A DNA stretch of 64,000 nt from NCBI RefSeq assembly GCF_036250735.1, contig NZ_CP109430.1, positions 6,076,001-6,140,000 on the forward strand, in the 5' to 3' direction. Position numbers and translations under genes: made by a program. This document shows, in pieces, positions 24,956-33,118 of the stretch (positions are counted from its first letter, which is position 1; the number at the start of each line of letters is the position of its first letter). The notes below the pieces were generated by a model. It ran no database searches, was not told where the DNA came from, and saw only the letters and a list, made by a program, of their open reading frames with translations. This DNA comes from Streptosporangium sp. NBC_01495 (lineage in GTDB: Bacteria > Actinomycetota > Actinomycetes > Streptosporangiales > Streptosporangiaceae).

Positions 24956-26071
24956 ATGCCGCATTCTCGGAACGTGACGACCAGAGCGCAAGCCGTCCCG
25001 CACTCCTCCGCGGCAGGCGTGGGTGTCACGCCCGTCGTCGATCTCGATACCGGGGGCGTCATCGCCTTCCAGGCCGACGGCGCGGGCCGCGGGAACATCT
25101 CCTCCACCGTCCAGACGGTGCGCGACGTCGCCGCGAGCGAGGTCCTGCTCCCCCTGGTGCTCCCCCTGCCGACGGCCGCGGTGATCGGCGGCTCGGCCGC
25201 CCTCGCACCGCTCCACGAGGCCCTGCGCGCGTCAGGCCGGCGCCCCCGCGAGGTGATCCTCACCGTACGAGGTGACTTCGCCCAGTTCGAGCGCCGCTCC
25301 CTGCTCACCGGGCTGGACGGCCTGCGCGCCATCGGCTACCTCATCGCGGTCGGCGACCTGGGCACCGGACACGTCCCGCTGGACCTGATCGCCGACGCGG
25401 CGCCGTACCTGGCGGTGATCTCACCGGACCTGATCGCCCAGGTGCCCCGCGACCCGCGCCGCGCCGCGATCGGCGAGGGCCTGGCGCGGCTCGCCCGGGG
25501 AGTGGGGGCGCACGTGCTGGCCCCGGGCATCGGGGACGAGGCGCAGCTCACCGCGGTCCGCGGCTGGGGGGTGCGGCTGGCCCAGGGCCCACTGCTGGTC
25601 CCCGGCCCGTCGGGGCGGGTGCACGTGCCGCTCCCGGTCGTCGAGCAGGAGCCCTCCCGGTTCGTCCTCGGCCCCCGCGTCCACGAGTTCCTGCTGCCCG
25701 CGGTGACCCTCCCCTACGAGGCCACCGCCGAGGCGGTGATCGACGCCTTCGGCAGCGAGCCGTCCATCACCAGCGTGATCCTCGTCGACGAGTACCAGCG
25801 CCCCCGGGGCAGCCTCGACCGCAGCCGCTTCCTGCTCTCGATCGCCGGACGCTTCGGCCACGCCCTGCACGGCAAGAAGGCCGCCGGGCGGCTGGCCGAT
25901 CCCGCCCGCACCGTTCCCAAGACCACCCCCGCGATAGCGGCCATGCAGGTCGCGGGCCGCGACGCCGAGCGGGTCTACGACGACCTGGTCGTCACCGACG
26001 AGGTCGGCCGTTGCATGGGCGTCGTCCGGGTCGCCGACCTGATCCGCCAAGTCGCGGCCATGCAGCGCTGA
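24956..26071 (+). CDS. Degenerate EAL domain protein with C-terminal CBS-like domain
   Basis: A 371-residue soluble protein. Residues about 20-250 follow the EAL phosphodiesterase fold (PVVDLDTGGVIAFQADGAGR, later GDLGTGHVPLDLIADAAPYL). The EAL signature itself is replaced by QAD, and the usual KID metal-binding segment reads ISP, so c-di-GMP hydrolysis is unlikely. The C-terminal part (about 255-368) resembles CBS modules. It may bind a nucleotide as a receptor. No Shine-Dalgarno sequence precedes the ATG, and a 22-bp inverted repeat sits just upstream. It does not form an obvious operon with its neighbours. Confidence 0.78.
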   Translation: MPHSRNVTTRAQAVPHSSAAGVGVTPVVDLDTGGVIAFQADGAGRGNISSTVQTVRDVAASEVLLPLVLPLPTAAVIGGSAALAPLHEALRASGRRPREVILTVRGDFAQFERRSLLTGLDGLRAIGYLIAVGDLGTGHVPLDLIADAAPYLAVISPDLIAQVPRDPRRAAIGEGLARLARGVGAHVLAPGIGDEAQLTAVRGWGVRLAQGPLLVPGPSGRVHVPLPVVEQEPSRFVLGPRVHEFLLPAVTLPYEATAEAVIDAFGSEPSITSVILVDEYQRPRGSLDRSRFLLSIAGRFGHALHGKKAAGRLADPARTVPKTTPAIAAMQVAGRDAERVYDDLVVTDEVGRCMGVVRVADLIRQVAAMQR

Positions 26072-26238
26072 GGACCTCTCCACCCCTGGCCGGAACGGTC
26101 CATTCCGTCCCGCCGGACGCCGACGCCTTTACGTTGTAGATTCGAACATCCGCCACGCCGTCGCCGTGCCCTCTTGGCAGGCGCGCATGATCACGATAGG
26201 AAGGGGCACAGGGGCGGGACGACGGCGAGGGGTAGGGC

Positions 26239-27567
26239 ATGGACGAGCGCGGACCTCGGGTCGGGCGGCGCGGGCTGCTCGGCGCGGGACTCCTGGCCGG
26301 AGCCGGAGCCGCGCTGTCCGGATGCACCCCCGGCGACGAGCCCGCCACGCCCACCGCGTCGCGGCCTCCGCCGTTCGACCCCGCCAGCTGGGAGTCGGTG
26401 CGGGCCCAGTTCCCACTCGACCCCTCCTACGCCCAGTTCGCCGCCTACGTCCTCGCCGCCCACCCGGCCCCGGTGCGGCGGGCGATCGAGGAGCATCGGC
26501 GCGGCCTCGACACCGACACCGACGCCTACCTGCACGGCGAGGACCGGGAGGAGGCGGTGCGCGAGGCCGCCGCGGCCTACCTGGGCGCCGACGCCCCCGA
26601 CGTCGCCCTCACCGACAGCACCACGATGGGCCTAGGCCTGCTCTACAGCGGCATGCGGCTGCTCCCCGGCCAGGACGTGCTCACCACCGAGCACGACTTC
26701 TTCGCCACCCACGAGAGCCTGCGGCTGCTCGCCGCCAGGACCGGCGCCAAGGTCCGCAGGGTCCGCCTGTACGACGACCCGGCCAAGGCCTCCGCCGACG
26801 AGATCGTCTCCCGGCTGAAGGCCGCGCTCGAACCGAGGACCCGGGTGGTGGCGATCACCTGGGTGCACTCGGGCACCGGGGTGCGGATGCCGGTCAGGGC
26901 GATCGCCGACATGGTCGCCGAGGCCAACCGCTCCAGGGACGCCGAGGACCGGGCGCTGCTGTGCGTGGACGGGGTGCACGGCTTCGGCGCGATGGCCGAC
27001 GGGGTGGAGGAGCTGGGCTGCGACTTCCTGGCCAGCGGCACCCACAAGTGGCTGTTCGGGCCCCGGGGCACCGGCATCCTGTGGGGCAGGGGCCGGGCCT
27101 GGGACGCCCTGCTGCCGGTGATCGCGACCTTCTCCAACGTGACCGTCGACCCGGGGACCGGCGACGAGCCGTACGGCCCCGGCGGGCTCGTGCACACCCC
27201 GGGCGGCTACCACAGCTTCGAGCACCGCTGGGCGCTGGGCGAGGCGTTCGCCTTCCACACGGCGATCGGCAAGGAGCGGGTGACGGCCAGGATCACCGAG
27301 CAGGCCACCCGGCTCAAGGCGGGGCTCGCGGCCCTGCCCAACGTGCGCCTGGTCACCCCGGTCTCCCCCGAGCTGTCGGCCGGGCTGGTCTGCTGCGCGG
27401 TCGACGGCGTGGACGCCCCCACCGCGGTGGGCAGGCTCCGCAGGGACCACCGGATCGTCACCAGCGCCACCCCGTACCAGGACGTCTACCTGCGCTTCGG
27501 CACCGGGATCGTCACCACCCCCGAACAGGTGGACCAGGCGGTGAGGGCCGTCGCCGCGCTCCGGTGA
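26239..27567 (+). CDS. Exported class V aminotransferase-fold protein with Tat/lipoprotein signal
   Basis: A 442-residue PLP-dependent enzyme of the class V aminotransferase/cysteine desulfurase/isopenicillin-N-epimerase group. The PLP lysine is in ASGTHKWLFGPRG, and LLCVDGVHGFG supplies the cofactor aspartate and histidine. The N-terminus carries a twin-arginine signal, GRRGLLGAGLLAGAGAALSG, ending in a lipobox cysteine (LSGC). The protein is therefore predicted to be folded with cofactor, exported by Tat and lipidated at the cell surface, which is uncommon for PLP enzymes. Substrate is unknown. A GAGGGGTAGGG sequence supports the ATG. Confidence 0.87.
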   Translation: MDERGPRVGRRGLLGAGLLAGAGAALSGCTPGDEPATPTASRPPPFDPASWESVRAQFPLDPSYAQFAAYVLAAHPAPVRRAIEEHRRGLDTDTDAYLHGEDREEAVREAAAAYLGADAPDVALTDSTTMGLGLLYSGMRLLPGQDVLTTEHDFFATHESLRLLAARTGAKVRRVRLYDDPAKASADEIVSRLKAALEPRTRVVAITWVHSGTGVRMPVRAIADMVAEANRSRDAEDRALLCVDGVHGFGAMADGVEELGCDFLASGTHKWLFGPRGTGILWGRGRAWDALLPVIATFSNVTVDPGTGDEPYGPGGLVHTPGGYHSFEHRWALGEAFAFHTAIGKERVTARITEQATRLKAGLAALPNVRLVTPVSPELSAGLVCCAVDGVDAPTAVGRLRRDHRIVTSATPYQDVYLRFGTGIVTTPEQVDQAVRAVAALR

Positions 27568-27578
27568 CGTATGGTACG

Positions 27579-27596
27579 AGTTAGGTTCACCTAACT
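27579..27596. promoter_or_regulatory. Iron box (DtxR/IdeR-type operator)
   Basis: AGTTAGGT-TC-ACCTAACT is a perfect 8-bp inverted repeat close to the known TTAGGTTAGGCTAACCTAA consensus. It lies 21 bp before the start of the siderophore-interacting protein, predicting iron repression. Confidence 0.88.
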
Positions 27597-27617
27597 TAGA
27601 CCCCCACGGAGTGACAT

Positions 27618-28469
27618 ATGGCAGACGAGAGAGCCGGGCGCCGTACGCCGAAGGTGACGAGCGGCCTGGTCCGGCGGGTCGAGCGGCTCACCCCCCACAT
27701 GATCCGGGTCGTGGTGGGCGGCGAGGGCCTCGCCGGATTCTGCGCGGACGAGTACACCGACCACTACGTCAAGCTGCTGTTCGCCCCGGCCGGGGTGAGC
27801 TACCCGCGGCCGTTCGACATGGAGGCGATCCGCCGCGACCTGCCCCGCGAGCAGTGGCCCACCACCCGCACCTACACCGTCCGCCGCTGGGACGCCGAGG
27901 CGGGAGAGCTGACGCTCGACTTCGTCCACCACGGCGACGTCGGCCTGGCCGGGCCGTGGGCCGACCGGGTCCAGCCGGGTGAGGAGCTCCACTTCTTCGG
28001 TCCCGGCGGCGCGTACGCGCCCGACCCGGAGGCGGACTGGCACCTGTTCGCGGGAGACGAGAGCGCGCTGCCCGCCATCGCCGTCTCCCTGGAGAACCTC
28101 CCCGCCGGAGCCCCGGCCTGGGCCTTCATCGAGGTCGAGGGTCCCGAGGAGGAGCAGAAGATCGACTCCCCCGGCGACGTGAGGATCGTCTGGCTGCACC
28201 GCGGGGACGCCCCGTACGGCGAGACGCTGGTCAGGGCGGTCCGCGAGCTTGACTTCCCCGGCGGCGACGTGCACGCCTTCGTCCACGGCGAGGCGGGCTT
28301 CGTCCGCGAGCTCAGGCGCCACCTGCGCACCGAGCGCGGCGTCCCGCTGGCGAGACTCTCCATCTCGGGCTACTGGCGGCTGGGCCGCGACGACGAGGCG
28401 TGGCGCTCCTCCAAGCGCGAGTGGAACGAGCAGATCGAGGCCGAGGAGGCCACGGCGCTCTCCTCCTGA
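27618..28469 (+). CDS. Siderophore-interacting protein (SIP/ViuB family ferric-siderophore reductase)
   Basis: A 283-residue FAD-dependent reductase that releases iron from imported ferric siderophores. The FAD-binding motif appears as TRTYTVRRWD (about 75-84) followed by LDFVHHGDVGLAGPWADRV. The C-terminal NAD(P)H domain has WHLFAGDESALPAIA and HGEAGFVRELRRHL, and the family hallmark SISGYWRLGRDDEAW is intact. A GGAG lies before the ATG and an iron box directly upstream. No siderophore biosynthesis or transporter gene is adjacent. Confidence 0.94.
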   Translation: MADERAGRRTPKVTSGLVRRVERLTPHMIRVVVGGEGLAGFCADEYTDHYVKLLFAPAGVSYPRPFDMEAIRRDLPREQWPTTRTYTVRRWDAEAGELTLDFVHHGDVGLAGPWADRVQPGEELHFFGPGGAYAPDPEADWHLFAGDESALPAIAVSLENLPAGAPAWAFIEVEGPEEEQKIDSPGDVRIVWLHRGDAPYGETLVRAVRELDFPGGDVHAFVHGEAGFVRELRRHLRTERGVPLARLSISGYWRLGRDDEAWRSSKREWNEQIEAEEATALSS

Positions 28470-28583
28470 GCCGGCGGGGTTCGGGGGCGGCGTCCGCCGG
28501 GCACGCCGACCCCGTGGCACCCGGCGGCGAGCCGGACCGGCGCCACGGGGACGACGGGCGGGCTCGCCGGAGCGTCGGGAGCC

Positions 28584-28764
28584 GTCAGGCCAAAGACGGC
28601 AGGCACCCGAGGCCGTCAAGCCAGAGTCGGAGGCGCCCAGGGGCGTCAGGTCAGAGGCGGCAGGCACCCGGGGGCGCCGGGTCAGAGGCGGCAGACGCCC
28701 GAGGGGCGCCGGGCCGGAAGCCGCAGACGCCCGAGGGGCGCCGGGTCAGAGGCGGCAGGCGAAG
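28584..28764. repeat. 30-32-bp tandem repeat continuing from the hisG 3' end
   Basis: Six units start near 28584, 28615, 28650, 28681, 28713 and 28745, with a typical core GTCAGAGGCGGCAG and then CGCCCGAGGGGCGCCGG. The last unit is the end of hisG itself, with the stop at 28746-28748; the others are downstream copies diverging with distance. The array fills most of the 276-bp gap to the siderophore-interacting gene. Confidence 0.85.
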
Positions 28765-29591
28765 ATGGCGGTCACCAGGATGGCCTTGGCACCCATCTCC
28801 CAGAGCTGGTCCATGATCTGCTGGTGTCCCTTGCGCGGGACCATGGCCCGGACCGCGACCCAGCCCTCCCGGTGCAGCGGGGAGACCGTCGGCCCCTCCA
28901 TGCCCGGGGTGAGGGCGATGGCCTCCTCGATCCGCTCGGCGCGGATGTCGTAGTCCATCATCACGTAGTCGCGCGCCACCAGCACGCCCTGCAGGCGGCG
29001 GATGAGCTGCCGCAGGCCCGGGGTCTCCTCGGTGCCGATCCCCTTGATCAGCACGCCCTCGGAGTGGGTGATCGGCTCGCCGAACACCTCCAGGCCGATG
29101 TTGCGCAGCGTGGTGCCGGTCTCCACGACGTCGGCCACGGCGTCGGCCACGCCCAGCCGGATCGCGGTCTCGACCGCGCCGTCCAGCTTGATCACCCGGG
29201 CCTCGACGCCCCGCTCGGCGAGGTAGGCCTCCAGCAGGCCCGCATAGGCGGTGGCGACACGCCTGCCCTTGAGGTCGGCGACGGAGTCGAAGTCGCCGGG
29301 GTTGGCGGCGAAGCGGAAGGTAGAGCGGCCGAAGCCGAGCGGGATGATCTCCTCGACCTGCGCGCCGGAGTCGTGGAGCATGTCACGGCCGGTGATCCCG
29401 GCGTCCAGGGTGCCCTCGCCGACGTAGACGGCGATGTCCTTGGGCCGCAGGAAGAACAGCTCGCAGGAGTTCTCCGGGTCGGCGACCACGAGCTCCTTGC
29501 TGTCCTTGCGGACGCGGTATCCGGCTTCCTTGAGGATCGTCTGGGCACCCTCGGTGAGGGCGCCCTTGTTGGGTACGGCGAGACGCAGCAT
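28746..29591 (-). CDS. hisG: ATP phosphoribosyltransferase, long form
   Basis: A 281-residue enzyme catalysing the first step of histidine biosynthesis, joining ATP and PRPP. The catalytic domain shows LRLAVPNKGAL at the start, GITGRDML and the PRPP loop VADVVETGTTLRN. The C-terminal ACT-like domain (about 210-281, YDIRAERIEEAIALTPGMEG) marks the long, histidine-inhibited HisG that acts without HisZ. AAGGAA stands 9 nt before the ATG. It follows hisE by 61 bp on the same strand, the usual actinobacterial arrangement. Its last codons are repeated in tandem downstream. Confidence 0.97.
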   Translation of the reverse strand: MLRLAVPNKGALTEGAQTILKEAGYRVRKDSKELVVADPENSCELFFLRPKDIAVYVGEGTLDAGITGRDMLHDSGAQVEEIIPLGFGRSTFRFAANPGDFDSVADLKGRRVATAYAGLLEAYLAERGVEARVIKLDGAVETAIRLGVADAVADVVETGTTLRNIGLEVFGEPITHSEGVLIKGIGTEETPGLRQLIRRLQGVLVARDYVMMDYDIRAERIEEAIALTPGMEGPTVSPLHREGWVAVRAMVPRKGHQQIMDQLWEMGAKAILVTAIFACRL

Positions 29592-29652
29592 GGCTGGGTT
29601 CCTTACATGTGGACGGGATCTGCCTACAAGACCGGGAGCCGGGCGCACCGGC

Positions 29653-29916
29653 TCACAGATGCTTGTAGACCTCGTCCAGCCCGATCCCCTTGGCGATCAT
29701 GAGGACCTGCACGTGGTAGAGGAGCTGGGAGATCTCCTCGGCCGCCCGCTCGTTCGACTCGTGCTCGGCCGCCATCCAGCTCTCGGCGGCCTCCTCCACG
29801 ACCTTCTTGCCGATGGCATGGACCCCGGCGTCCAGCGCGGCCACGGTGCCCGAGCCCTCGGGCCGGGTGCGCGCCTTGTCGGACAGCTCGGCGTACAGCT
29901 CTTCGAAGGTCTTCAT
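29653..29916 (-). CDS. hisE: Phosphoribosyl-ATP pyrophosphatase
   Basis: An 87-residue all-alpha pyrophosphohydrolase for the second step of histidine biosynthesis. Family motifs [19 protein letters not shown] and [17 protein letters not shown] provide the metal-binding glutamates of the MazG-like fold. The length is typical for stand-alone HisE. A GAGAGA sequence precedes the ATG. It is the first gene of a hisE-hisG unit. Confidence 0.96.
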   Translation of the reverse strand: MKTFEELYAELSDKARTRPEGSGTVAALDAGVHAIGKKVVEEAAESWMAAEHESNERAAEEISQLLYHVQVLMIAKGIGLDEVYKHL

Positions 29917-30226
29917 GATCTCTCTCGGCGTCGTCGGATGTGCTCGTCAAGCCTAACGGGCCATCCGACCCCACCGCGTGCGGGTTCCACGCTCTGGGAC
30001 GCGGCACGGGCGACTACGGGCGGCACGGACGGCCTGGCGCGGCCTCCTCCCTGCCTACCACCGGCGCGTCCCTCTTCGTGGTCACGACACCCGGGATCAC
30101 CGGCTGTCGCCGGCACCGGGTGATCCCTCATCGCGCCGGCGACCGCCGCTCCGAAGGCGTCGCGCGACGCGGGACAGCGGGTTGGCCGAAGGAAGCCGGA
30201 GGAACGAGAGGGGTGGCCCGCGTGTC
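29917..30226. other. Intergenic region upstream of hisE with a strong inverted repeat
   Basis: No gene is seen. GGGATCACC (30093-30101) pairs perfectly with GGTGATCCC (30119-30127), with an inner GGC/GCC pair. It could be the terminator of the lost gene whose tail remains at 30227-30334, or an operator for hisE. Confidence 0.5.
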
Positions 30227-30334
30227 TCAGCCGGGGATCACCTGCGGGAGTGGTGTGGCGGAGAAGACGCCGTCCGGGTCGAAACACCTCTTGGCGGCGA
30301 TCAGCCGGTTTGTGAAGAAACGGGGTTTCGTGTC
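30227..30334 (-). pseudogene. C-terminal scrap of a FAD-linked oxidase (BBE-domain type)
   Basis: The translation DTKPRFFTNRLIAAKRCFDP, then DGVFSATPLPQ, matches the C-terminal berberine-bridge-like segment of FAD-linked oxidoreductases, where N-x-x-R-L-x-x-x-K-x-x-x-D-P is typical. Nothing of the FAD domain remains upstream. It is a remnant only about 35 codons long. Confidence 0.55.
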
Positions 30335-30420
30335 GGTGGCTGCCGTCAGACTGGCGTGTACGACAGGAGGCCCGCTTCCGTCGTGGGCTGCATCCCGCAC
30401 GTGATGGACAGGAGTCCGAG

Positions 30421-31107
30421 GTGGCCGAGACGACACTGACCGAGACAACGGTGGCCGAGGTGATGGCCGAGCTGGCCGGGCTTGAGGACCCGAAGATACG
30501 CGCGGTGAGCGAGAAGCACGGTGACGATCACGGTGTGAACCTCGGCAGGCTGCGCGCGCTCGCGAAGCGGCTGAAGACTCAGCAGGAACTCGCGGGCCGG
30601 CTCTGGGAGACGGATGACACCGCGGCGAGACTGCTGGCGATCCTGATCTGCCGCCCGAAGGCGTTCGGGCGGCAGGAGCTGGACGTCATGTTGCGCGAGG
30701 CGCGCGTACCCAAGGTGCACGACTGGCTCGTGAACTACGTGGTGAAGAAGAGTCCGCACTCCGAAGAGCTGCGCCTGGCCTGGTCCGCCGATCCGGATCC
30801 GGTGGTCGCGAGTGCCGGCTGGGCGCTGACCACCGAACGCGTGGCGAAGAAGCCCGAGGACCTCGACCTCGCGGGACTGCTCGACGTGATCGAGGCGGAG
30901 ATGAAAGACGCCCCGGATCGCCTGCGGTGGGCGATGAACCACTGCCTGGCTCAGATCGGGATCGAGCGCGCCGAGCACCGCGCCCGTGCGATCGACATCG
31001 GTGAGCGCCTGGAGGTGCTCAAGGACTATCCGACTTCCCCGGGCTGCACGTCTCCGTTCGCGCCCATCTGGATCACCGAGATGGTGCGCCGGCAGCACGA
31101 CAAGTAG
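30421..31107 (+). CDS. AlkD-like DNA alkylation repair protein (HEAT-repeat)
   Basis: A 228-residue, all-helical protein of the DNA alkylation repair family, related to AlkD glycosylases that excise alkylated bases with HEAT-like repeats. Recognisable segments are LGRLRALAKRLKTQQELAGR, LWETDDTAARLLAILICRP and DWLVNYVVKKSPHSEELRLA. The C-terminal region WAMNHCLAQIGIERAEHRAR fits the family. The GTG start has AGGAG upstream. It is transcribed away from the hisE region and has no obvious operon partner. Confidence 0.85.
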   Translation: MAETTLTETTVAEVMAELAGLEDPKIRAVSEKHGDDHGVNLGRLRALAKRLKTQQELAGRLWETDDTAARLLAILICRPKAFGRQELDVMLREARVPKVHDWLVNYVVKKSPHSEELRLAWSADPDPVVASAGWALTTERVAKKPEDLDLAGLLDVIEAEMKDAPDRLRWAMNHCLAQIGIERAEHRARAIDIGERLEVLKDYPTSPGCTSPFAPIWITEMVRRQHDK

Positions 31108-31230
31108 GAAGGTCCGCGCTCACACTCGTGCCGTCAAGTATCGCCCGACGGCTGTTCGTACAGTTCAGCGGCAGGCGGCGGGTGTCACCGGGCGGACACC
31201 CCCTGTGGTCGTCGACGACGGCCCGCGCGG

Positions 31231-31710
31231 CTAGGACTCGTAGAGGTCCGTCTCGTTCAGGACCGGGCTGCCGTCGTCGGAGCGTCCCAGGCGGGCCGCG
31301 GAACCGAACATGGGTCCACGAGCGCGCTGGAGCCCGGCGAACCGTCCAAACCCGAGCGGTTTGGGCACGTCGTCGTAGACGGCCTCCATGCCACCCTTGA
31401 CCGAGTACGTCTCGTGCCAGAAACCGGTGCCGCCCGAGTCCCGCAGGAAGTCCAGCCACCACTGCCGATGCGGCTCGGACCGGGCGAAGGCGAGCAGCGA
31501 GGGCAGGTCCCGCCAGTACTGGCGCATCCCCATGTTCATCGGGAAGAACGAGTAGTACACGGGCTCGTGCAGCAGCAGCCCGTCCGGCTTGCCCTCGACC
31601 GACTCACTGATCTTCCGGCCGAAGCTGAAGAAGGTCCGGATCCCGTACCGCCGGTTCACCCGCATGCCGAGGTACAGGCCGACGGTCTGCCGGTTCACTC
31701 GAGTTGGCAT
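31231..31710 (-). CDS. DUF4188 family protein
   Basis: A 159-residue protein of the DUF4188 family, related to dimeric alpha-beta-barrel monooxygenase-like proteins. Typical elements are GLYLGMRVNRRYGIRTFFSF, MRQYWRDLPSLLAFARSEPH and FWHETYSVKGGMEAVYDDVP. Function is uncertain; family members are annotated as monooxygenases or aldoxime-dehydratase-like without firm biochemistry. The ATG at 31710 (MPTRVNRQT) has AAGGAG 6 nt upstream and is preferred over ATGs further 5'. Confidence 0.82.
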   Translation of the reverse strand: MPTRVNRQTVGLYLGMRVNRRYGIRTFFSFGRKISESVEGKPDGLLLHEPVYYSFFPMNMGMRQYWRDLPSLLAFARSEPHRQWWLDFLRDSGGTGFWHETYSVKGGMEAVYDDVPKPLGFGRFAGLQRARGPMFGSAARLGRSDDGSPVLNETDLYES

Positions 31711-32085
31711 CCAACGCTCCTTATGACTCGGGTCAGGCATGGGCTGGTGTGGGAGGCAGGTCATGTGCCTGCGCGGCGGGCGCATCGAGCGGTGTGCCGG
31801 TGGCGACCGCGGCGGATCCGGCCGGCAGTGTTCGGCGGGTGGTCGTCATCGTCGCGGCCCCTTCGGCTTGAGTTCGTTCCCGGCGGCCTCAACGTACGAA
31901 AGCGAACTTGACCGGCACTGAACGAGAACCCGGGGGAGTAGTGAACGGCGACTTCCCGTCCGGCCGATGTCCGCGCGTAGCCTGCGTGGCCTGCGTGGCA
32001 CAGATCAATTTGGGGTGGAACCGGCCTGGACAGCTCATTGCCTCAGGTCCGTACCGGTGGCCACGGCCGACCGTCCTCCGGCGAC
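31711..32085. other. Intergenic stretch without a supportable gene
   Basis: No reading frame has recognisable content. A short duplication, GCCTGCGTGGCCTGCGTGGC, is visible around 31981-32000. The region leads into three gene remnants and looks degraded. Confidence 0.5.
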
Positions 32086-32169
32086 AACCTGCGCCTGCAG
32101 ATCCTCGGTCCGTTGCGGGTGTGGCGGGACCGCGCCAAGCCGAACACCGGGCCGCGGCAACAGGCCTAA
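32086..32169 (+). pseudogene. N-terminal scrap of a SARP/AfsR-type regulator
   Basis: The frame reads NLRLQILGPLRVWRDRAKPN, then TGPRQQA, and a stop. This is the characteristic opening of SARP/BTAD transcriptional activators (LxxxILGPLxVxxDG...GPRQRA). The DNA-binding and BTAD regions are missing. Confidence 0.6.
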
Positions 32170-32287
32170 CCGCTCGCCCTGCTCCGAACGAGCTCGGGCG
32201 CTGTCGGTCGAACGCGAGGCGCATCTGTTCGCCCACCGCGCCGACCGTCATGGGATCGCGCATGAATTGCCGGAAGAACTCCACAGC

Positions 32288-32503
32288 TTATTGCCCGGTA
32301 TTCGATGTGGGCGGCGAGAAGACCGCCCAGGCGTGGAAGGCCAGCACGATGCCTCAGGAGACTATCGACCACACGGGCCAGAAAAAGTGTTCCTGGTCGT
32401 AGGCCAACCACACCACGACCTGGGCCAGATTGGCCACGACATATCAGAACAGGTGTACCCGCAGGCCCCATTTTCTGGCGCTTTCGCTCTTCGGCGATTT
32501 CAT
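32288..32503 (-). pseudogene. 2TM-domain membrane protein interrupted by two TGA codons
   Basis: One frame of 72 codons reads MKSPKSESARKWGLRVHLF, TGA, YVVANLAQVVVWLAYDQEHF, FWPVWSIVS, TGA, GIVLAFHAWAVFSPPTSN and ends TGQ. This is the two-helix 2TM domain in full length. The two TGAs (32444-32446 and 32354-32356 on the plus strand) stand at positions where family members could carry tryptophan (TGG), certainly plausible before GIVLAFHA. Most simply it is a recently inactivated gene. Confidence 0.65.
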
Positions 32504-32540
32504 TCTCGAAGGCTGGATCAACGTACTTGACGACGAGTGA

Positions 32541-32990
32541 ATCGCGCGCCTGGTCCACACCGTGCTGCGCGACCGCGCCTTCGCCGAGGCCTGCGACGGC
32601 GTCGCCGAGCACGTGACGGTGCACACCGACTACACCGGCGAGGAGGGCGCCCGCGCCACCCGGCGCCTGCTCAGCTCCCCCGCCCGGCCCACCGCGATCG
32701 TCTACGACATCATGGCCGTCGCCGGGCTGTCGGCCGCCCAGGACCTGCGCCTGGATGTCCCGGGCGACCTGTCCATCGTCGCCTGGGACGACTCCCCTCT
32801 CTCCCGGGTCGTCCGCCCCCCGCTCACCGCCCTGAGGCGCGACATCCCCGCCTATGGCGCCCACGCCGCCCGCAGGCTCCTCGCCCTCGTCGCCGGGGAG
32901 GAGCCGGGCCCGTACGAGGACGAGGTCGCCCGCCTCACCCCCAGGGCCAGCACCGCTCCCCCGCCCCGGCGGGAGGGCAGCCCCTCGTGA
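32541..32990 (+). pseudogene. LacI-family regulator, C-terminal fragment
   Basis: About 149 codons encode the C-terminal lobe of a LacI/GalR effector-binding domain. They include FAEACDGVAEHVTVHTDYTG, PTAIVYDIMAVAGLSAAQDL and LSIVAWDDSPLSRVVRPPLT, where SIVAWDD...PPLT is diagnostic. The helix-turn-helix and N-terminal lobe are absent, and the frame opens directly after a stop. It is a 5'-truncated remnant. Confidence 0.75.
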
Positions 32991-33118
32991 GGCGCACCGA
33001 AGCCGCCGCGAGGGCTCGCCCCGGGCGGCGCGACCCGCGCGGGCGATCGCGGCGTCCCTGCCCCCGGGCCCAGCTCGCTCCGGACGGCGCGGCCCACCCT
33101 GTCCGGAGTGACGGCGGA

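Noticed and set aside
31889-32284. Minus-strand frame starting MEFFRQFMRDPMTVGAVGEQ
   Set aside because: The opening faintly recalls methyltransferase N-termini, but the rest has no recognisable motif and lies across the SARP fragment.
32444-32446. Selenocysteine or recoded TGA in the 2TM gene
   Set aside because: No selenocysteine-insertion-like hairpin was seen after either TGA and the neighbours are gene remnants, so a pseudogene is far more likely.
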